Shown here in pieces: positions 23,484 to 34,797 of a DNA stretch of 64,000 nt. Each line of letters starts with the position of its first letter. Positions within the stretch are counted from its first letter, which is position 1. The DNA is taken from contig JAABRU010000002.1 in NCBI GenBank assembly GCA_011390755.1, positions 1 through 64,000 on the forward strand, written 5' to 3'. A program made the translations under genes and the position numbers. The notes below the pieces were generated by a model, which worked only from the letters and a program-made list of their open reading frames with translations, was not told the DNA's origin and searched no databases. Source of the stretch: Desulfobacteraceae bacterium (GTDB taxonomy: Bacteria; Desulfobacterota; Desulfobacteria; Desulfobacterales; Desulfococcaceae).

Positions 23484-23515
23484 AGTAATACGGAAAAGCG
23501 GAAGATTTTCTTACA
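23484..23515 (-). promoter_or_regulatory. ECF-type promoter motif of the membrane-anchored cohesin gene
   Basis: On the minus strand: TGTAAGA, 16 nt, CGTATTACT, ending 19 bp before the ATG. Transcription would start inside a very short leader that still contains the ribosome binding site. Confidence 0.7.
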
Positions 23516-23679
23516 TCAGCAGATCAAAAAATTTCCGCAGTCCGGGACAGTCCTGAAACCGCATCCGGGGAAAAGTTTTTCGATCTGTCTGCCCGTTCCC
23601 CTTTTGTTTTTCAAAAACAGTCCCCGGGTTCCGCAATTTTCATTGACACTTTCCGTCTCCTTATATAAGACTCCGAACC

Positions 23680-24546
23680 ATGATAAAAATCAGAAATCTG
23701 ACAAAATATTATAAAAATATCCATGCACTCAAAGGGATCTGCCTGCATGTGCCCGAAGGGGAGCTGTTTGCCTATCTGGGGCCCAACGGTGCGGGAAAAA
23801 CCACAACCATCCGGATTCTGACGGGTTTGACCCAACTGTCTTCGGGAGATGCCTGGCTGAACGGTTTTCATATTCATCAGCATACTCTGGATGCCAAACG
23901 CCAGTGCGGCCTGGTTCCCCAGTCCGTAAATCTGGACCAGGAACTGACTGTATATGAAAATCTGGATGTGCACGGACGGCTTTTTCATATGCCATCGGAA
24001 AAAAGGAAAGAGAAAATTCATGAACTGCTGACCTATATTGATATGGAAGATCGGAAAGATACCCCGGCCAGACAGCTTTCGGGCGGCATGAAGCGGCGGG
24101 TCATGATTGCCCGTTCCCTGGTGCATTCTCCCAAAGTCCTGTTTCTGGATGAACCCACGGTGGGGCTGGATGCGGGGATTCGCAGGCGAATCTGGGCTTT
24201 GATAAAAAAGATACAGCAAAACGGCACAACAATTTTTTTAACCACGCATTATATTGAAGAAGCCGAATTTCTGGCCGACCGTGTGGCTTTTCTGGATGAA
24301 GGAAAGATTGTGGCAAATGACACACCGCAGAAACTCATGGCGCGGCTGGGGGAATGGGCCATTGACAGAATTGCAGATAATGAGATGAATACGGTTTATT
24401 TTGAAACAAGGGAAGCGGCCGGCACTTATTCCCCGGAGCAGCATGAAAGTTTCACACTCCGCCGGGTCAATCTGGAAGATGCTTTCCTGTCGCTGACCGG
24501 AAAAAAAGTAAGCGGAAAAGCCCCGGGCCAAAAGGAGAAGTCATAA
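23680..24546 (+). CDS. ABC-2 type exporter ATP-binding protein
   Basis: A 288-aa ATPase with Walker A GPNGAGKT (34-41), Q-loop VPQSVN (79-84), signature LSGGMKRR (133-140), Walker B VLFLDEPT (153-160) and H-loop TTHYIEEAE. It resembles the DrrA/NatA/CcmA class that drives export by ABC-2 permeases. The start has no Shine-Dalgarno. A possible promoter (TTGACA at 23643, TATAAG at 23664) would place the transcript start only a few bases before the ATG, so the message may be almost leaderless. The stop overlaps the permease start by one base (TAATG). Confidence 0.9.
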   Translation: MIKIRNLTKYYKNIHALKGICLHVPEGELFAYLGPNGAGKTTTIRILTGLTQLSSGDAWLNGFHIHQHTLDAKRQCGLVPQSVNLDQELTVYENLDVHGRLFHMPSEKRKEKIHELLTYIDMEDRKDTPARQLSGGMKRRVMIARSLVHSPKVLFLDEPTVGLDAGIRRRIWALIKKIQQNGTTIFLTTHYIEEAEFLADRVAFLDEGKIVANDTPQKLMARLGEWAIDRIADNEMNTVYFETREAAGTYSPEQHESFTLRRVNLEDAFLSLTGKKVSGKAPGQKEKS

Positions 24547-25280
24547 TGAAGGGATGGAGTGCGGTGTATTACCGGGAACTGCTGATTCTCCGGCGCAGGC
24601 TGTCCCGGATGCTGGCCTCCATGTCGGTCTCGCCCCTGCTTTATCTCATTGCTTTCGGTTACGCGATGGGCGGGCATGTGCGGGTGGAGGGATATTCCTA
24701 TACAGAATTCCTTATTCCCGGGCTGGTGGCCATGAGCAGCATGACCCAGGCTTTCGGGATTGCCAGCGAAATCAATATTTCCCGTTTTTACTGGCATATT
24801 TTTGAAGAATTCCAGGCCGCGCCCATCAGCAACCGGGCCTATGTGTGCGGGGAAGTGCTGGCGGGTATGACGCGTGCTTTGATTGCCGTGGCGGTGATTC
24901 TGACACTGGGGCTGTTTTTCGGGGTCTTTCTTTCTTATACCCCCCTTTTCTGGCTGGCCGTGCTGTTAAACAGTTTTATTTTTGCATCCCTTGCCGTGGC
25001 CGTTGCCATGCTGGTCAAATCCCATGCGGATCAGGCCATGGTGAGCAATTTCATTATTACCCCCATGGCTTTTCTGGGCGGCACCTTTTTTCCGGTGGAA
25101 CGTCTGCCCGAATGGGCACAGGGAATCCTCTTTCTTCTGCCCCTGACCCATGCGGCCAAATCTGTGCGGGCCGCGGCCTTTGGGCAGACTCCTTCTTTAT
25201 TTTCCTATCTGCTGCTCTTTCTTGCGGGATGCATCTGCTTCACAATCGCGCTGCGCTGTGTGAACCGGGCCAGGGATTAG
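24546..25280 (+). CDS. ABC-2 type transporter permease
   Basis: A 244-aa membrane protein with six predicted hydrophobic helices (for example PLLYLIAFGYAMGG; ALIAVAVILTLGLFFGVFL; LAVLLNSFIFASLAVAVAML). It carries the ABC-2 signature region YTEFLIPGLVAMSSMTQAFG and the conserved FLGGTFFPVERLPEWAQ before the last helices, as in NodJ/DrrB-type permeases. It is coupled to the ATPase gene. The substrate cannot be told from sequence; the class exports polysaccharides, drugs or lipids. Confidence 0.9.
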   Translation: MKGWSAVYYRELLILRRRLSRMLASMSVSPLLYLIAFGYAMGGHVRVEGYSYTEFLIPGLVAMSSMTQAFGIASEINISRFYWHIFEEFQAAPISNRAYVCGEVLAGMTRALIAVAVILTLGLFFGVFLSYTPLFWLAVLLNSFIFASLAVAVAMLVKSHADQAMVSNFIITPMAFLGGTFFPVERLPEWAQGILFLLPLTHAAKSVRAAAFGQTPSLFSYLLLFLAGCICFTIALRCVNRARD

Positions 25281-25453
25281 GATGGGGATGAGCGAAGAAA
25301 ACAATATTCATTCTGCGTATCATTTTTTGGTAATGGGCCGGAAAGGCTGATTTCCCTGCCGGGGCGTACCGCTTATGCCCCTGCTGAAAAATCAACGGAT
25401 TTGCCCCATTGGCCATTTTTTTATTGTATAGGAAATTATATAAAATCATTCGT

Positions 25454-25495
25454 GCAGAGACCTCCGGGGTTTTGGAAACCCCGGAAGGTCTCTGC
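25454..25495. repeat. Long near-perfect hairpin upstream of ftsY
   Basis: GCAGAGACCTCCGGGGTTT and its complement, with one bulged base, around a TGG loop. There is no T-run on the plus strand. It lies 40 bp before the ftsY ribosome binding site. The outer arm GCAGAGAC also begins the palindromes near 49540 and 49662. It may be a dispersed repeat or an attenuator. Confidence 0.6.
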
Positions 25496-25534
25496 ATCGG
25501 TTTTTTGCTCTGTTTGTAAAAGGAGGTTTTGTTT

Positions 25535-26692
25535 ATGGCCTGGTTCGGCAGGAAAAAAAAGAACAAAGAAAAAAAAGACACCCTGCAAAAGGATGAAAGG
25601 ATGCCGGATGTTTCAGGTGAAGAAAAATCCGGAACAGAAATTACGGAAAACGGAACATCAGAAAAGGAAGCAGGAAAAGATGCCCCTGCCCCGAATCCGG
25701 AAACAGATGCACCGGAACCGGCTGCCGCAGAAGCAGAATCTCCCGCATCCGATCCGGCGCTGACGGAAGAAATGCCGCAGCAGGAGGAAAAAACCGGTCT
25801 GCTTTTCCGTCTGAAAAAAGGACTTTCCAAAACCCGTGAAGTACTGACCACGGATATTGACGATCTTTTTCTCGGCAGAAAACCGGATGAGGAACTGCTG
25901 GAAGATATTGAGGAACTGCTGATCACTTCCGATATGGGGGTGCAGACCACCATGAAGCTGATGGAAAAAGTGGGGAAAAGATCCGCCGGAATCTCCAACG
26001 CCAAAGAACTGAAGCAGGTATTGAAATCGGAAATCTGCGCGCTGATAAAAAAAAGGGAACCGCTTTCCCAAAATGCAGTAAAACCCTGTGTTATCATGGT
26101 CATCGGTGTCAACGGTGTGGGAAAAACCACAACCATCGGCAAACTGGCGGCCCGTTTTTCCGCGGAGGGAAAAAAAGTGCTGGTGGCAGCCGCGGACACT
26201 TTCCGGGCAGCGGCCGTGGAGCAGTTAAGCATCTGGGCGGAAAGAAGCGGGGCGGATATTGTAAAACACCGGGAAAATGCGGATCCGGCTGCCGTGGCCT
26301 TTGACGCGGTGCAGGCCGCAGCTGCCAGGGACAAAGATATTGTCATTGTGGATACGGCCGGACGACTGCATACCAAAGTGAATCTGATGGAAGAATTGAA
26401 GAAAATCCGCCGGGCCCTCAGCAAGGTCATTCCGGATGCCCCCCATGAAATTCTGCTGGTGCTGGATGCCACAACAGGTCAGAATGCCCTGTCCCAGGCC
26501 AGAATGTTTCATAAGGAAATGGGGGTGACCGGGCTGATTCTGACCAAACTGGACGGAACCGCCAAGGGCGGATTTGTGATAAGCATCTGTGATAGTTTGG
26601 ATATTCCAATACATTATATCGGAGTGGGGGAACAGACGGATGATTTGCAGCCTTTTGATCCCGGTCGTTACGCGGATGCCCTCTTCAGTTGA
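25535..26692 (+). CDS. ftsY: Signal recognition particle receptor FtsY
   Basis: A 385-aa GTPase. The ATG at 25535 is chosen because AGGAGG lies 9 nt upstream; an earlier in-frame TTG is too close to it. The N-terminal third is a charged, acidic A domain starting AWFGRKKKNK, an amphipathic membrane contact. The NG domain follows with G1 GVNGVGKTTTIGKLA, G2 DTFRAAAVEQL, G3 DTAGR, G4 TKLDGTAKGG and the closing GVGEQTDDLQPFDP. It docks ribosome-SRP complexes at the inner membrane for co-translational insertion. Confidence 0.97.
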   Translation: MAWFGRKKKNKEKKDTLQKDERMPDVSGEEKSGTEITENGTSEKEAGKDAPAPNPETDAPEPAAAEAESPASDPALTEEMPQQEEKTGLLFRLKKGLSKTREVLTTDIDDLFLGRKPDEELLEDIEELLITSDMGVQTTMKLMEKVGKRSAGISNAKELKQVLKSEICALIKKREPLSQNAVKPCVIMVIGVNGVGKTTTIGKLAARFSAEGKKVLVAAADTFRAAAVEQLSIWAERSGADIVKHRENADPAAVAFDAVQAAAARDKDIVIVDTAGRLHTKVNLMEELKKIRRALSKVIPDAPHEILLVLDATTGQNALSQARMFHKEMGVTGLILTKLDGTAKGGFVISICDSLDIPIHYIGVGEQTDDLQPFDPGRYADALFS

Positions 26693-26791
26693 TATGAAAG
26701 GTTTTTGCCAAGGCGTACTCTTCCGAGTGCCCATGAAAAAAGGTCTGAGAAGAAAAAAAATTAAAAAAGTCTTGATTCATGCGGATTTATG

Positions 26792-26820
26792 TTGACATTG
26801 AAAATAAAGTCCGGTATTGA
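26792..26820 (+). promoter_or_regulatory. Sigma70-type promoter of the HU gene
   Basis: TTGACA at 26792-26797, a 17-nt spacer, then TATTGA at 26815-26820. It lies about 55 bp upstream of the HU ATG. Confidence 0.6.
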
Positions 26821-26874
26821 GCCTGTAAACACCTTGTGTTTATGAACCTACAACAAAAAAAGGGGGAAGAAACA

Positions 26875-27147
26875 ATGACAAAATCCGAACTGGTAGACAA
26901 AATGGCAGAGGATGCGGAAATTCCCAAAACTGCGGCAGCAAAAGCACTGGATTCTTTCATGGAAGGTGTAACCCAGGCCCTGAAGAAAAAAGACGGCAAG
27001 GTTACACTGGTAGGCTTCGGCACTTTTTCAAAGGTACGGCGCAAAGCCCGTAAAGGCCGGAATCCGCAGACAGGTGAAGAGATTAAAATCAAGGCCTGCA
27101 ATGTGGTCAAATTCAAACCCGGCAAAAAACTGAAAGATGCAGTCTGA
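26875..27147 (+). CDS. HU-family nucleoid protein
   Basis: A 90-aa DNABII protein: MTKSELVDKMAEDAEIPKTA for the helical dimer core, then VTLVGFGTFSKVRRKARKGR and NPQTGEEIKIKACNVVKFKP, with the beta-arm tip carrying the conserved NPxTGE (NPQTGE). It bends and compacts DNA non-specifically and supports recombination and replication. The ATG at 26875 is chosen because it gives the standard HU length and follows GGGGGAAG. It has its own promoter and a downstream hairpin with a T-run. Confidence 0.95.
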   Translation: MTKSELVDKMAEDAEIPKTAAAKALDSFMEGVTQALKKKDGKVTLVGFGTFSKVRRKARKGRNPQTGEEIKIKACNVVKFKPGKKLKDAV

Positions 27148-27163
27148 TAAAAATCTCTGAAAG

Positions 27164-27194
27164 GGTGTCCCGCATCCCTGCAGGACACCTTTTT
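27164..27194. terminator. Rho-independent terminator between HU and acylphosphatase genes
   Basis: GGTGTCC (27164-27170) pairs with GGACACC (27183-27189), followed by TTTTT. It lies 16 bp after the HU stop and abuts the acylphosphatase stop from the opposite strand. Confidence 0.65.
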
Positions 27195-27481
27195 CAGTAT
27201 CGGATCTGAAAATCGCCGAATGTTCCGGAATACTCCTGCCATGTGACATCTGTTTTTTCCACTTTTGACAGGGGGGAGCCTTTTTTGCACCATTCCAGCA
27301 TGGAAACCACCCGGTTTTCCTTTCCTTCAAATACCGCCTCCACTGTTTTGTCACTTTTATTGCGCACCCAGCCGCTGACACCGCCGAGCTGCTGTGCGGC
27401 TTTCTGCGTTTCGGCTCTGAACCATACGCCCTGCACTTTGCCGCTGATAATGACATGGGCACTGACTTTTTTTTCTGACAT
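27194..27481 (-). CDS. acyP: Acylphosphatase
   Basis: A 95-aa protein from ATG 27481 (GGAGGTAATC upstream). It has the acylphosphatase signature VIISGKVQGVWFRAETQKAA, with the catalytic Arg in the VQGVWFR loop, and the second motif GWVRNKSDKTVEAVFEG, whose Asn positions the attacking water. It hydrolyses the carboxyl-phosphate bond of acyl phosphates in the cytosol. Length and motifs are standard. It is convergent with the HU gene. Confidence 0.93.
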   Translation of the reverse strand: MSEKKVSAHVIISGKVQGVWFRAETQKAAQQLGGVSGWVRNKSDKTVEAVFEGKENRVVSMLEWCKKGSPLSKVEKTDVTWQEYSGTFGDFQIRY

Positions 27482-27817
27482 GATTACCTCCTTTATCGCA
27501 CATTCCACACCCAAACCGCACTTTTTGTTATTTTTTTCTCATAATCCGGTCCTGATTTCTATCCGCCGGGATTCACAAAAATTTCCGGGTTAATATCAAG
27601 GGCATTCAGATACGCCTTCTGCTGACTGGTCAGAGGTTGTTTAACGTTCGGGCCTGACCGATTTTAATTACTGTGATTCCGATAAATTTCGTTACAGGCA
27701 TGAAAAATGCCGGGTGTTTTGTCCTTCGATTTTTCCATCCGGCAGATCCCGACCTGTCACTTCCGGATACAGTCGCAAAGAACTTTCAATGAGCCGCCGT
27801 ATGAGAAGCGAATCAAT

Positions 27818-27943
27818 AATACTAACCCAAGTTGCCACCTGTCGGGGCAGCAACCAAAAATCAGGCAGTTACAGGATACTTAAAAATTACCGGAACGAAA
27901 AATCAGCAGGTTACGTTTATAAGTGGCAACCTGAGTTAATACT
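27818..27943. repeat. MITE-like element with TIRs and 6-bp flanking duplication
   Basis: AACCCAAGTTGCCAC (27824-27838) and GTGGCAACCTGAGTT (27923-27937) are inverted with 13 of 15 matches, bounding 114 bp. AATACT occurs directly on both sides (27818-27823 and 27938-27943), consistent with a target-site duplication. There is no ORF inside. Confidence 0.7.
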
Positions 27944-27997
27944 AAAGCATGTATCATATGACTTTGCGGTATTCTTGTCCAGACAGCCTTGATGAAT

Positions 27998-28093
27998 ATG
28001 TGAAAAGTCCGAAATCCGGGTTTTTCGGCAATTTAACATGCTGATTTTATGAAGACTGAATTCCGGAAAAATGACTTTTTACCGGTTCATCAG
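27998..28093. repeat. AAAAGTCCGAAA / GACTTTTTACCGGTTCATC inverted-repeat element
   Basis: The ends AAAAGTCCGAAATCCGG and TGACTTTTTACCGGTTCATC are inverted and imperfect, bounding about 95 bp. Related copies are at 34603-34692, and as a half-element near 52190. Confidence 0.55.
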
Positions 28094-28600
28094 TCTTGAT
28101 TTAAAAGATGTTACAACCAAATTCCACCGCAGGGTCAAATGAAACAGACTAAAATCCAGAGTGAAAATACTTTGAATTTCTGACGGATTTTTTCATAGAT
28201 TCTGCTCCCTAAAAAAATTATGGAAAAAAGCACATACAAATGACAGGAAAATCAGCAGCAGCAGAAACGCGGCCGTGCAGATTGCAGGGGGCGCAGACTG
28301 ATTCCGGGAGTTCCCAAAGACCTTAAAAACAGTGCAGCAGCTTTTCTTTCCGGTAAGGAGGGGGAGGTTTAGGGAGCCTGGAAATCTGACATTTTTTCAC
28401 CCTCCCCTGCCCCTTCCTCAGGGGAGGGTAAAAAAATGTACCAAAGGAGTGCCGAACGTAAAAGACTTCGGCGGGTTCAGCCGGAGCGTCCGGCAGTGCC
28501 TGACAGCGGACAGCCCGGTCACAGACTTTCAGTCTGCGGTTCCTTCAGAAGCGGTATATTCATATTGGGAAACCGCCTTATTAAGGAAAGGGCATGGATG

Positions 28601-30262
<1,662 letters not shown>

Positions 30263-30408
30263 TCAGGAAAATTCTGTTATATCCGGGCGCATCGTTTATA
30301 TTTCAAAAATCCTATAAGAAATCAGAAAGTCTGTAAATTAGTATATTTCTGATTCTGCTGTAAGAAATTTACTTACATTCTGTTTTGTCCTGCTCCCCTT
30401 TGAAAAAA

Positions 30409-31866
30409 TTATAGGTCTTCCGCGATTTCCTTGCGGAATCTTTCCGCGCCCATAATGTATCCGGCAGTATGAAAGGAGCCCATGACTGTTCCCAGAATTC
30501 CGGGGGCCATCACATTCTGACCTGCCAGAAACAGTCCTTTGACAGCGGTACGGTTGAGCATGGAAGCGGCCAGCAGCTGATCACAGGATCGCATGATTCC
30601 GTAAGCTGCCCCTCCTGGACTGCTGACCCTGTCCCGGATGGAAAGAGGCGTATAAGTGTCCAGAAGACGGCAGTCATAAAGCGGGCCCAGTATGCTTTCG
30701 GATTCTGCAATCAGCTGTTTTGCCATTTTTTCTTTTGCTTCAGTATAATCCTTTCCCCTGCGCCCGCTTTGCGTTTTTTCCCATTTTTGCCAGTGTTCCG
30801 GCCGGCCGGATGTGAGTATGGAGAAAAGGAGTTTATCCGGCACACTGCTTTTGCGTAACTGATAATATTTCAGATCGGAAATTTCCCCCTTTTCACAGGA
30901 ATCCATTTTAAAAATATTATAGGGAATTTCATCATGACGGGAAGCATCCACCGTCGCATGAAGGGCAAAAATACTGTGGGTATCTTTCAGCCGGGAAATC
31001 CGTTTCCGGTATAAGGGGCGGACTTCTTTTGCAGGGAGCATGGAGAGGATGACTTTGGGATGCACCGCCCCGATAAGCAAAGGTGCTGCCAGTTCCCTGC
31101 CGGACAGCAGCCGCAGCCCTTTTACTTCGCGGTTTTCCGCAAGGATTGCCGCTGCCCCGTCTCCGCAGATCAGTTCCCCGCCCAGGGATATAAGACGATT
31201 TGCAAACACATCGGCCATCTGCATGTTTTCTTTTAATCGCCAGGAAGAAAGCAGATAACTGGCGAGGGCAGTATTATGATAAAAGGCAGGACACTGATCC
31301 GGGGGCACTCCGATCCAGCAGGAGGGAACCGACAAAACCGCTTTCAGACCCGGAGAACATCCCAGTTCATCCAGAATTTCCCCGACGGGGCGGAAATCTT
31401 CGGGAGATGCGGCATACCTGTGTTCGGCAAAGAGAAAATCCGGGGAACTGATTTTTTCCACTGCCGGTTTCAGCATTGCCATAATGCCGTCAATCTGTTT
31501 CTGTTCACGGGGAAAAACAGATCGCAGATTGCTTTCATAGGCATCGGCCCCTTCCGGAAGGTCAAAAAGGAAATCATTGAAAATATAGCGATCAATAATC
31601 CCCTTTTTTCCCATCCTTTCCAGGGAAATATCCGCTGTAATGCCCAGCCAGTCAAAAAAACGTCGCAGTATCTGGCCTTTGGCCAAAGCCCCCAGATAAT
31701 GAATGCCCGTATGGCAGGTTATTCCCTTCCGGATATAAGAGCGCATCATACCGCCGGGGAAGCGGTTTTTCTCAATCACCCTTACAGAAAAACCGCATTT
31801 GGCAAGTATGATTGCCATGGAGAGTCCCCCGGCACCGGCACCGATGATAATGACCCTATGTTTCAT
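30409..31866 (-). CDS. FAD-dependent oxidoreductase of the phytoene desaturase/retinol saturase type
   Basis: A 485-aa protein with a dinucleotide-binding N-terminus ([20 protein letters not shown], then [12 protein letters not shown]). The C-terminal FAD segment is [20 protein letters not shown]. This matches the CrtI/CrtISO/RetSat superfamily of desaturases and isomerases acting on isoprenoid-like lipids. No carotenoid genes are nearby, so the substrate is unknown. The start overlaps the clpB stop by 11 bp, so it is probably read as the second gene of a clpB transcript. Confidence 0.8.
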   Translation of the reverse strand: MKHRVIIIGAGAGGLSMAIILAKCGFSVRVIEKNRFPGGMMRSYIRKGITCHTGIHYLGALAKGQILRRFFDWLGITADISLERMGKKGIIDRYIFNDFLFDLPEGADAYESNLRSVFPREQKQIDGIMAMLKPAVEKISSPDFLFAEHRYAASPEDFRPVGEILDELGCSPGLKAVLSVPSCWIGVPPDQCPAFYHNTALASYLLSSWRLKENMQMADVFANRLISLGGELICGDGAAAILAENREVKGLRLLSGRELAAPLLIGAVHPKVILSMLPAKEVRPLYRKRISRLKDTHSIFALHATVDASRHDEIPYNIFKMDSCEKGEISDLKYYQLRKSSVPDKLLFSILTSGRPEHWQKWEKTQSGRRGKDYTEAKEKMAKQLIAESESILGPLYDCRLLDTYTPLSIRDRVSSPGGAAYGIMRSCDQLLAASMLNRTAVKGLFLAGQNVMAPGILGTVMGSFHTAGYIMGAERFRKEIAEDL

Positions 31867-34459
31867 CTTTTACTGCTGTTTTAAAACTGAACACAATCTG
31901 TTCTCCTTCGGCACGGGCTTCTATCCGGCTGTCTTCATTTACATTTCCTTTGAGGATTTCCAGGGCCAGGGGATTTTCAATATATTTCTGTATGGCCCGT
32001 TTTAAGGGACGTGCACCGTATACCCGGTCATATCCTTTTTCCGCCAGAAATGCCCTGGCACTTTCCGACATTTCCAGATGCATCTGCTTTTCCGCCAGGC
32101 GCCTGCGCAGTCGCTGCATCTGGATTTCCACAATATCACCGATCTGCTCTCTGGAGAGATTGTGAAAGATGATGGTTTCATCCACCCGGTTTAAAAATTC
32201 CGGTTTAAAACTTGCCCGCAGGGTATCTGTGACCCGTTTTTCCATTTTCGCCCGATCCTGTTCTCCCATCTCCCGGATCCACTGACTGCCGATATTGGAG
32301 GTCATGATAATCAGGGTATTTTTAAAATTCACGGTTCTGCCGTGACCGTCGGTCATGCGTCCGTCATCCAGTATCTGGAGCAGGATATTGAATACTTCGG
32401 GATGGGCCTTTTCGATTTCGTCAAAAAGAATCACGGAATAGGGCCGTCTGCGCACGGCTTCGGTCAGATACCCCCCTTCCTCGTATCCCACATAACCGGG
32501 GGGCGCGCCGATAAGCCGGGCAACCGCGTGTTTTTCCATATATTCCGACATATCCACCCGGATAATGGCCTGTTCACTGTCAAACAGAAATTCGGCCAGG
32601 GCCTTGGCAAGCTCGGTTTTTCCCACACCGGTAGGCCCCATGAAAATAAAGGAACCCACGGGACGGTTGGGATCCTGCAGGCCGGAGCGTGCGCGGCGCA
32701 CGGCATTGGCCACCGCGCGGATGGCATCATCCTGTCCGATGACTCTTTTTTTCAGCCGTTCTTCAGTATGCACCAGTTTTTCCCGCTCCCCCTCCAGCAT
32801 TTTGCTCACGGGAATGCCGGTCCAGCGGGATACGACGGCGGCGATGTCTTCATCATCCACCTCTTCTTTGAGCATTTTTTTGTCTGCCTGCAGCTCCGCC
32901 AGTTTCTGCTTGGTATCCGCCAGTTTTTTCCGAAGTTCCGCCTGTTTGCCGTAACGGATTTCCGCAACCCGTTCAAAATTGCCCTCCCGTTCCGCCTGCT
33001 GTTCGGCAATGCCGGTCTGCTCAATTTCCTCTTTGACGGCGCTGATATTCCGGATCAGATCTTTCTCATTCTGCCAGTGTCCTTTCATTTCCAGAATATC
33101 TTCGTTCAGCCGGGCCAGCTCGGCCTCCAGCTTTTCCAGTCTCTCCAGCGAGCCTTTGTCTTTTTCTTTTTTCAACGCCTGGCGTTCGATTTCCGCCTGG
33201 GTGATCTTGCGTTGAATCTCATCAATTTCCGCGGGCATACTGTCAATTTCAATGCGGAGTTTGGATGCGCATTCGTCAATCAGATCAATGGCCTTGTCCG
33301 GCAGAAAGCGGTCGGAAATATAGCGGTCGGACAGGGTGGCGGCGGCAATGATGGCAGAATCCTTGATCCGCACCCCGTGATGCACCTCGTATTTTTCCTT
33401 GAGTCCCCGGAGTATGGATATGCTGTCCTGCACATTGGGTTCCCGTACCAGCACGGGCTGGAACCGCCGTTCCAGGGCAGCATCCTTTTCTATATATTTC
33501 CGGTATTCATTCAAAGTGGTCGCGCCCACACAGCGGAGGGTGCCGCGCGCCAGAGCCGGCTTGAGCATGTTGGAGGCATCCATCGCGCCTTCGGCGGCCC
33601 CGGCCCCCACCAGGGTATGAAGTTCATCTATAAAAAGAATGACTTCCCCTTCTGCCCGCTCCACTTCCCTGAGCACGGCCTTGAGACGGTCTTCAAATTC
33701 GCCCCGGTATTTGGCCCCGGCAATAAGGGACCCCATATCCAGCGCCACCAGTCTGCGGTTTTTCAGGCTTTCGGACACATCCCCCTCTGCAATGCGCCGG
33801 GCCAGTCCTTCCACAATGGCTGTTTTGCCCACGCCCGGCTCACCGATAAGCACCGGATTGTTTTTGGTCCGCCGGGAAAGCACCTGGGCAATGCGCCGGA
33901 TTTCATCATCCCTGCCGATAACCGGGTCCAGTTTTCCCAGCCGGGCCAGTTCCGTCAGATCCCGGCTGAATTTATCCAAAGCCTGGTATTTTTCTTCGGG
34001 ATTGGGATCCTGAATACTCTGATTTCCCCGGATATCCATCAGTACACGGAGCACAGCATCCCGGCTCACACCGTAAGGGCGGAGAATATCCCCGGCATTC
34101 CCCTTTTTTTCCTCGGCAATGGCAAGCAGAATATGCTCAATGCTCACATACTGGTCTTTCATTCTGGCGGCCTCGGCAAAGGCTGCATCCAGAACCGCTT
34201 TGCTTCGCGGAGAAATATACGGTTCCCCTGCCCCGCTGACTTTGGGGAATTTATCCAGTGCCGCCTGCAGCTCCCGGTCAATAGCCTGGGGGGAAACACC
34301 GAGTTTGCGGAGCATATTGTTGCTGATTCCCTGGGAATCACTCAGCATGGCGGCCAGCAGATGTTCCGGTTCAATCTGCTGATGACTGAGACCGGCAGCC
34401 AGACTTTGGGCATTCTGCAGCAGTTCCTGGGATTTTATTGTAAATTTATCAAAACGCAT
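31856..34459 (-). CDS. clpB: ATP-dependent disaggregase ClpB
   Basis: An 867-aa protein of full ClpB length. Two Clp-N repeats (1-145) precede AAA-1 with Walker A GEPGVGKT, Walker B VILFIDE and the pore loop [12 protein letters not shown]. The long coiled-coil middle domain (about 410-525) carries regulation by DnaK. AAA-2 has Walker A GPTGVGKT and the pore loop [13 protein letters not shown]. The hexamer threads aggregated protein with DnaK/DnaJ during heat stress. The start follows AAGGAG. The downstream oxidoreductase gene overlaps it. Confidence 0.97.
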   Translation of the reverse strand: MRFDKFTIKSQELLQNAQSLAAGLSHQQIEPEHLLAAMLSDSQGISNNMLRKLGVSPQAIDRELQAALDKFPKVSGAGEPYISPRSKAVLDAAFAEAARMKDQYVSIEHILLAIAEEKKGNAGDILRPYGVSRDAVLRVLMDIRGNQSIQDPNPEEKYQALDKFSRDLTELARLGKLDPVIGRDDEIRRIAQVLSRRTKNNPVLIGEPGVGKTAIVEGLARRIAEGDVSESLKNRRLVALDMGSLIAGAKYRGEFEDRLKAVLREVERAEGEVILFIDELHTLVGAGAAEGAMDASNMLKPALARGTLRCVGATTLNEYRKYIEKDAALERRFQPVLVREPNVQDSISILRGLKEKYEVHHGVRIKDSAIIAAATLSDRYISDRFLPDKAIDLIDECASKLRIEIDSMPAEIDEIQRKITQAEIERQALKKEKDKGSLERLEKLEAELARLNEDILEMKGHWQNEKDLIRNISAVKEEIEQTGIAEQQAEREGNFERVAEIRYGKQAELRKKLADTKQKLAELQADKKMLKEEVDDEDIAAVVSRWTGIPVSKMLEGEREKLVHTEERLKKRVIGQDDAIRAVANAVRRARSGLQDPNRPVGSFIFMGPTGVGKTELAKALAEFLFDSEQAIIRVDMSEYMEKHAVARLIGAPPGYVGYEEGGYLTEAVRRRPYSVILFDEIEKAHPEVFNILLQILDDGRMTDGHGRTVNFKNTLIIMTSNIGSQWIREMGEQDRAKMEKRVTDTLRASFKPEFLNRVDETIIFHNLSREQIGDIVEIQMQRLRRRLAEKQMHLEMSESARAFLAEKGYDRVYGARPLKRAIQKYIENPLALEILKGNVNEDSRIEARAEGEQIVFSFKTAVKDET

Positions 34460-34602
34460 GGGAATCTCCTTATATTACTTTTTAGTTAAAATAAAAATAG
34501 TCATATTATGTTTTAATCAAAAAGTAATCATCTGCATTTTGATGTCAAAGGTGTGCATGGAGATTTTCAAAAAAAAAATACTCCCTTACCTGACGGTTTC
34601 GT

Positions 34603-34692
34603 AAAAAGTCCGAAAATCAGGTTTTGATACATATTAATGCTCTGGTTTTATTAACAGCGTTTTTTGAGATTCGGACTTTTTACCGATTCATC
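34603..34692. repeat. Inverted-repeat element (GTAAAAAGTCCGAAA family)
   Basis: CGTAAAAAGTCCGAAAATC and GATTCGGACTTTTTACCG are inverted ends bounding about 90 bp. It is related to the element at 27998-28093 and lies 4 bp before the element at 34697. Confidence 0.6.
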
Positions 34693-34696
34693 CTAC

Positions 34697-34797
34697 TGCT
34701 TTGTCAGAGCTAAAAATTAGGGCTGGGCATCGCATAATTTATTTACACAATTATAAGCTGAAATCCGTTTATCCTAAAATTAAGCTATGACAATGCA
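34697..34797. repeat. 101-bp MITE, copy 1, abutting a stop codon, with 4-bp target duplication
   Basis: It begins TGCTTTGTCAGAGCTAAAA and ends with the inverted TTAAGCTATGACAATGCA. It is about 95% identical to 47238-47338. CTAC flanks both sides (34693-34696 and 34798-34801). On the minus strand the right-hand duplicate supplies the TAG stop of the regulator gene at 34798. Confidence 0.85.

Larger units (their letters stand above)
27515..28600. other. Long intergenic region with two inverted-repeat elements
   Basis: About 1.1 kb without a supported gene. It contains the elements at 27818-27943 and 27998-28093. Near 28355-28435 lies a CCCTCCCC/GGGGAGGG palindrome of the kind also found near 47400, 55180 and 59700. 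The small ORFs here lack ribosome binding sites. Confidence 0.55.

Noticed and set aside
23680-25280. CcmAB haem exporter
   Set aside because: The ATPase/permease pair is of general ABC-2 type; no other cytochrome c maturation gene is nearby.
32342-34489. 715-aa plus-strand ORF opposite clpB
   Set aside because: Pure antisense shadow of a fully conserved ClpB reading frame; composition (Phe/His/Gln-rich) is not protein-like.
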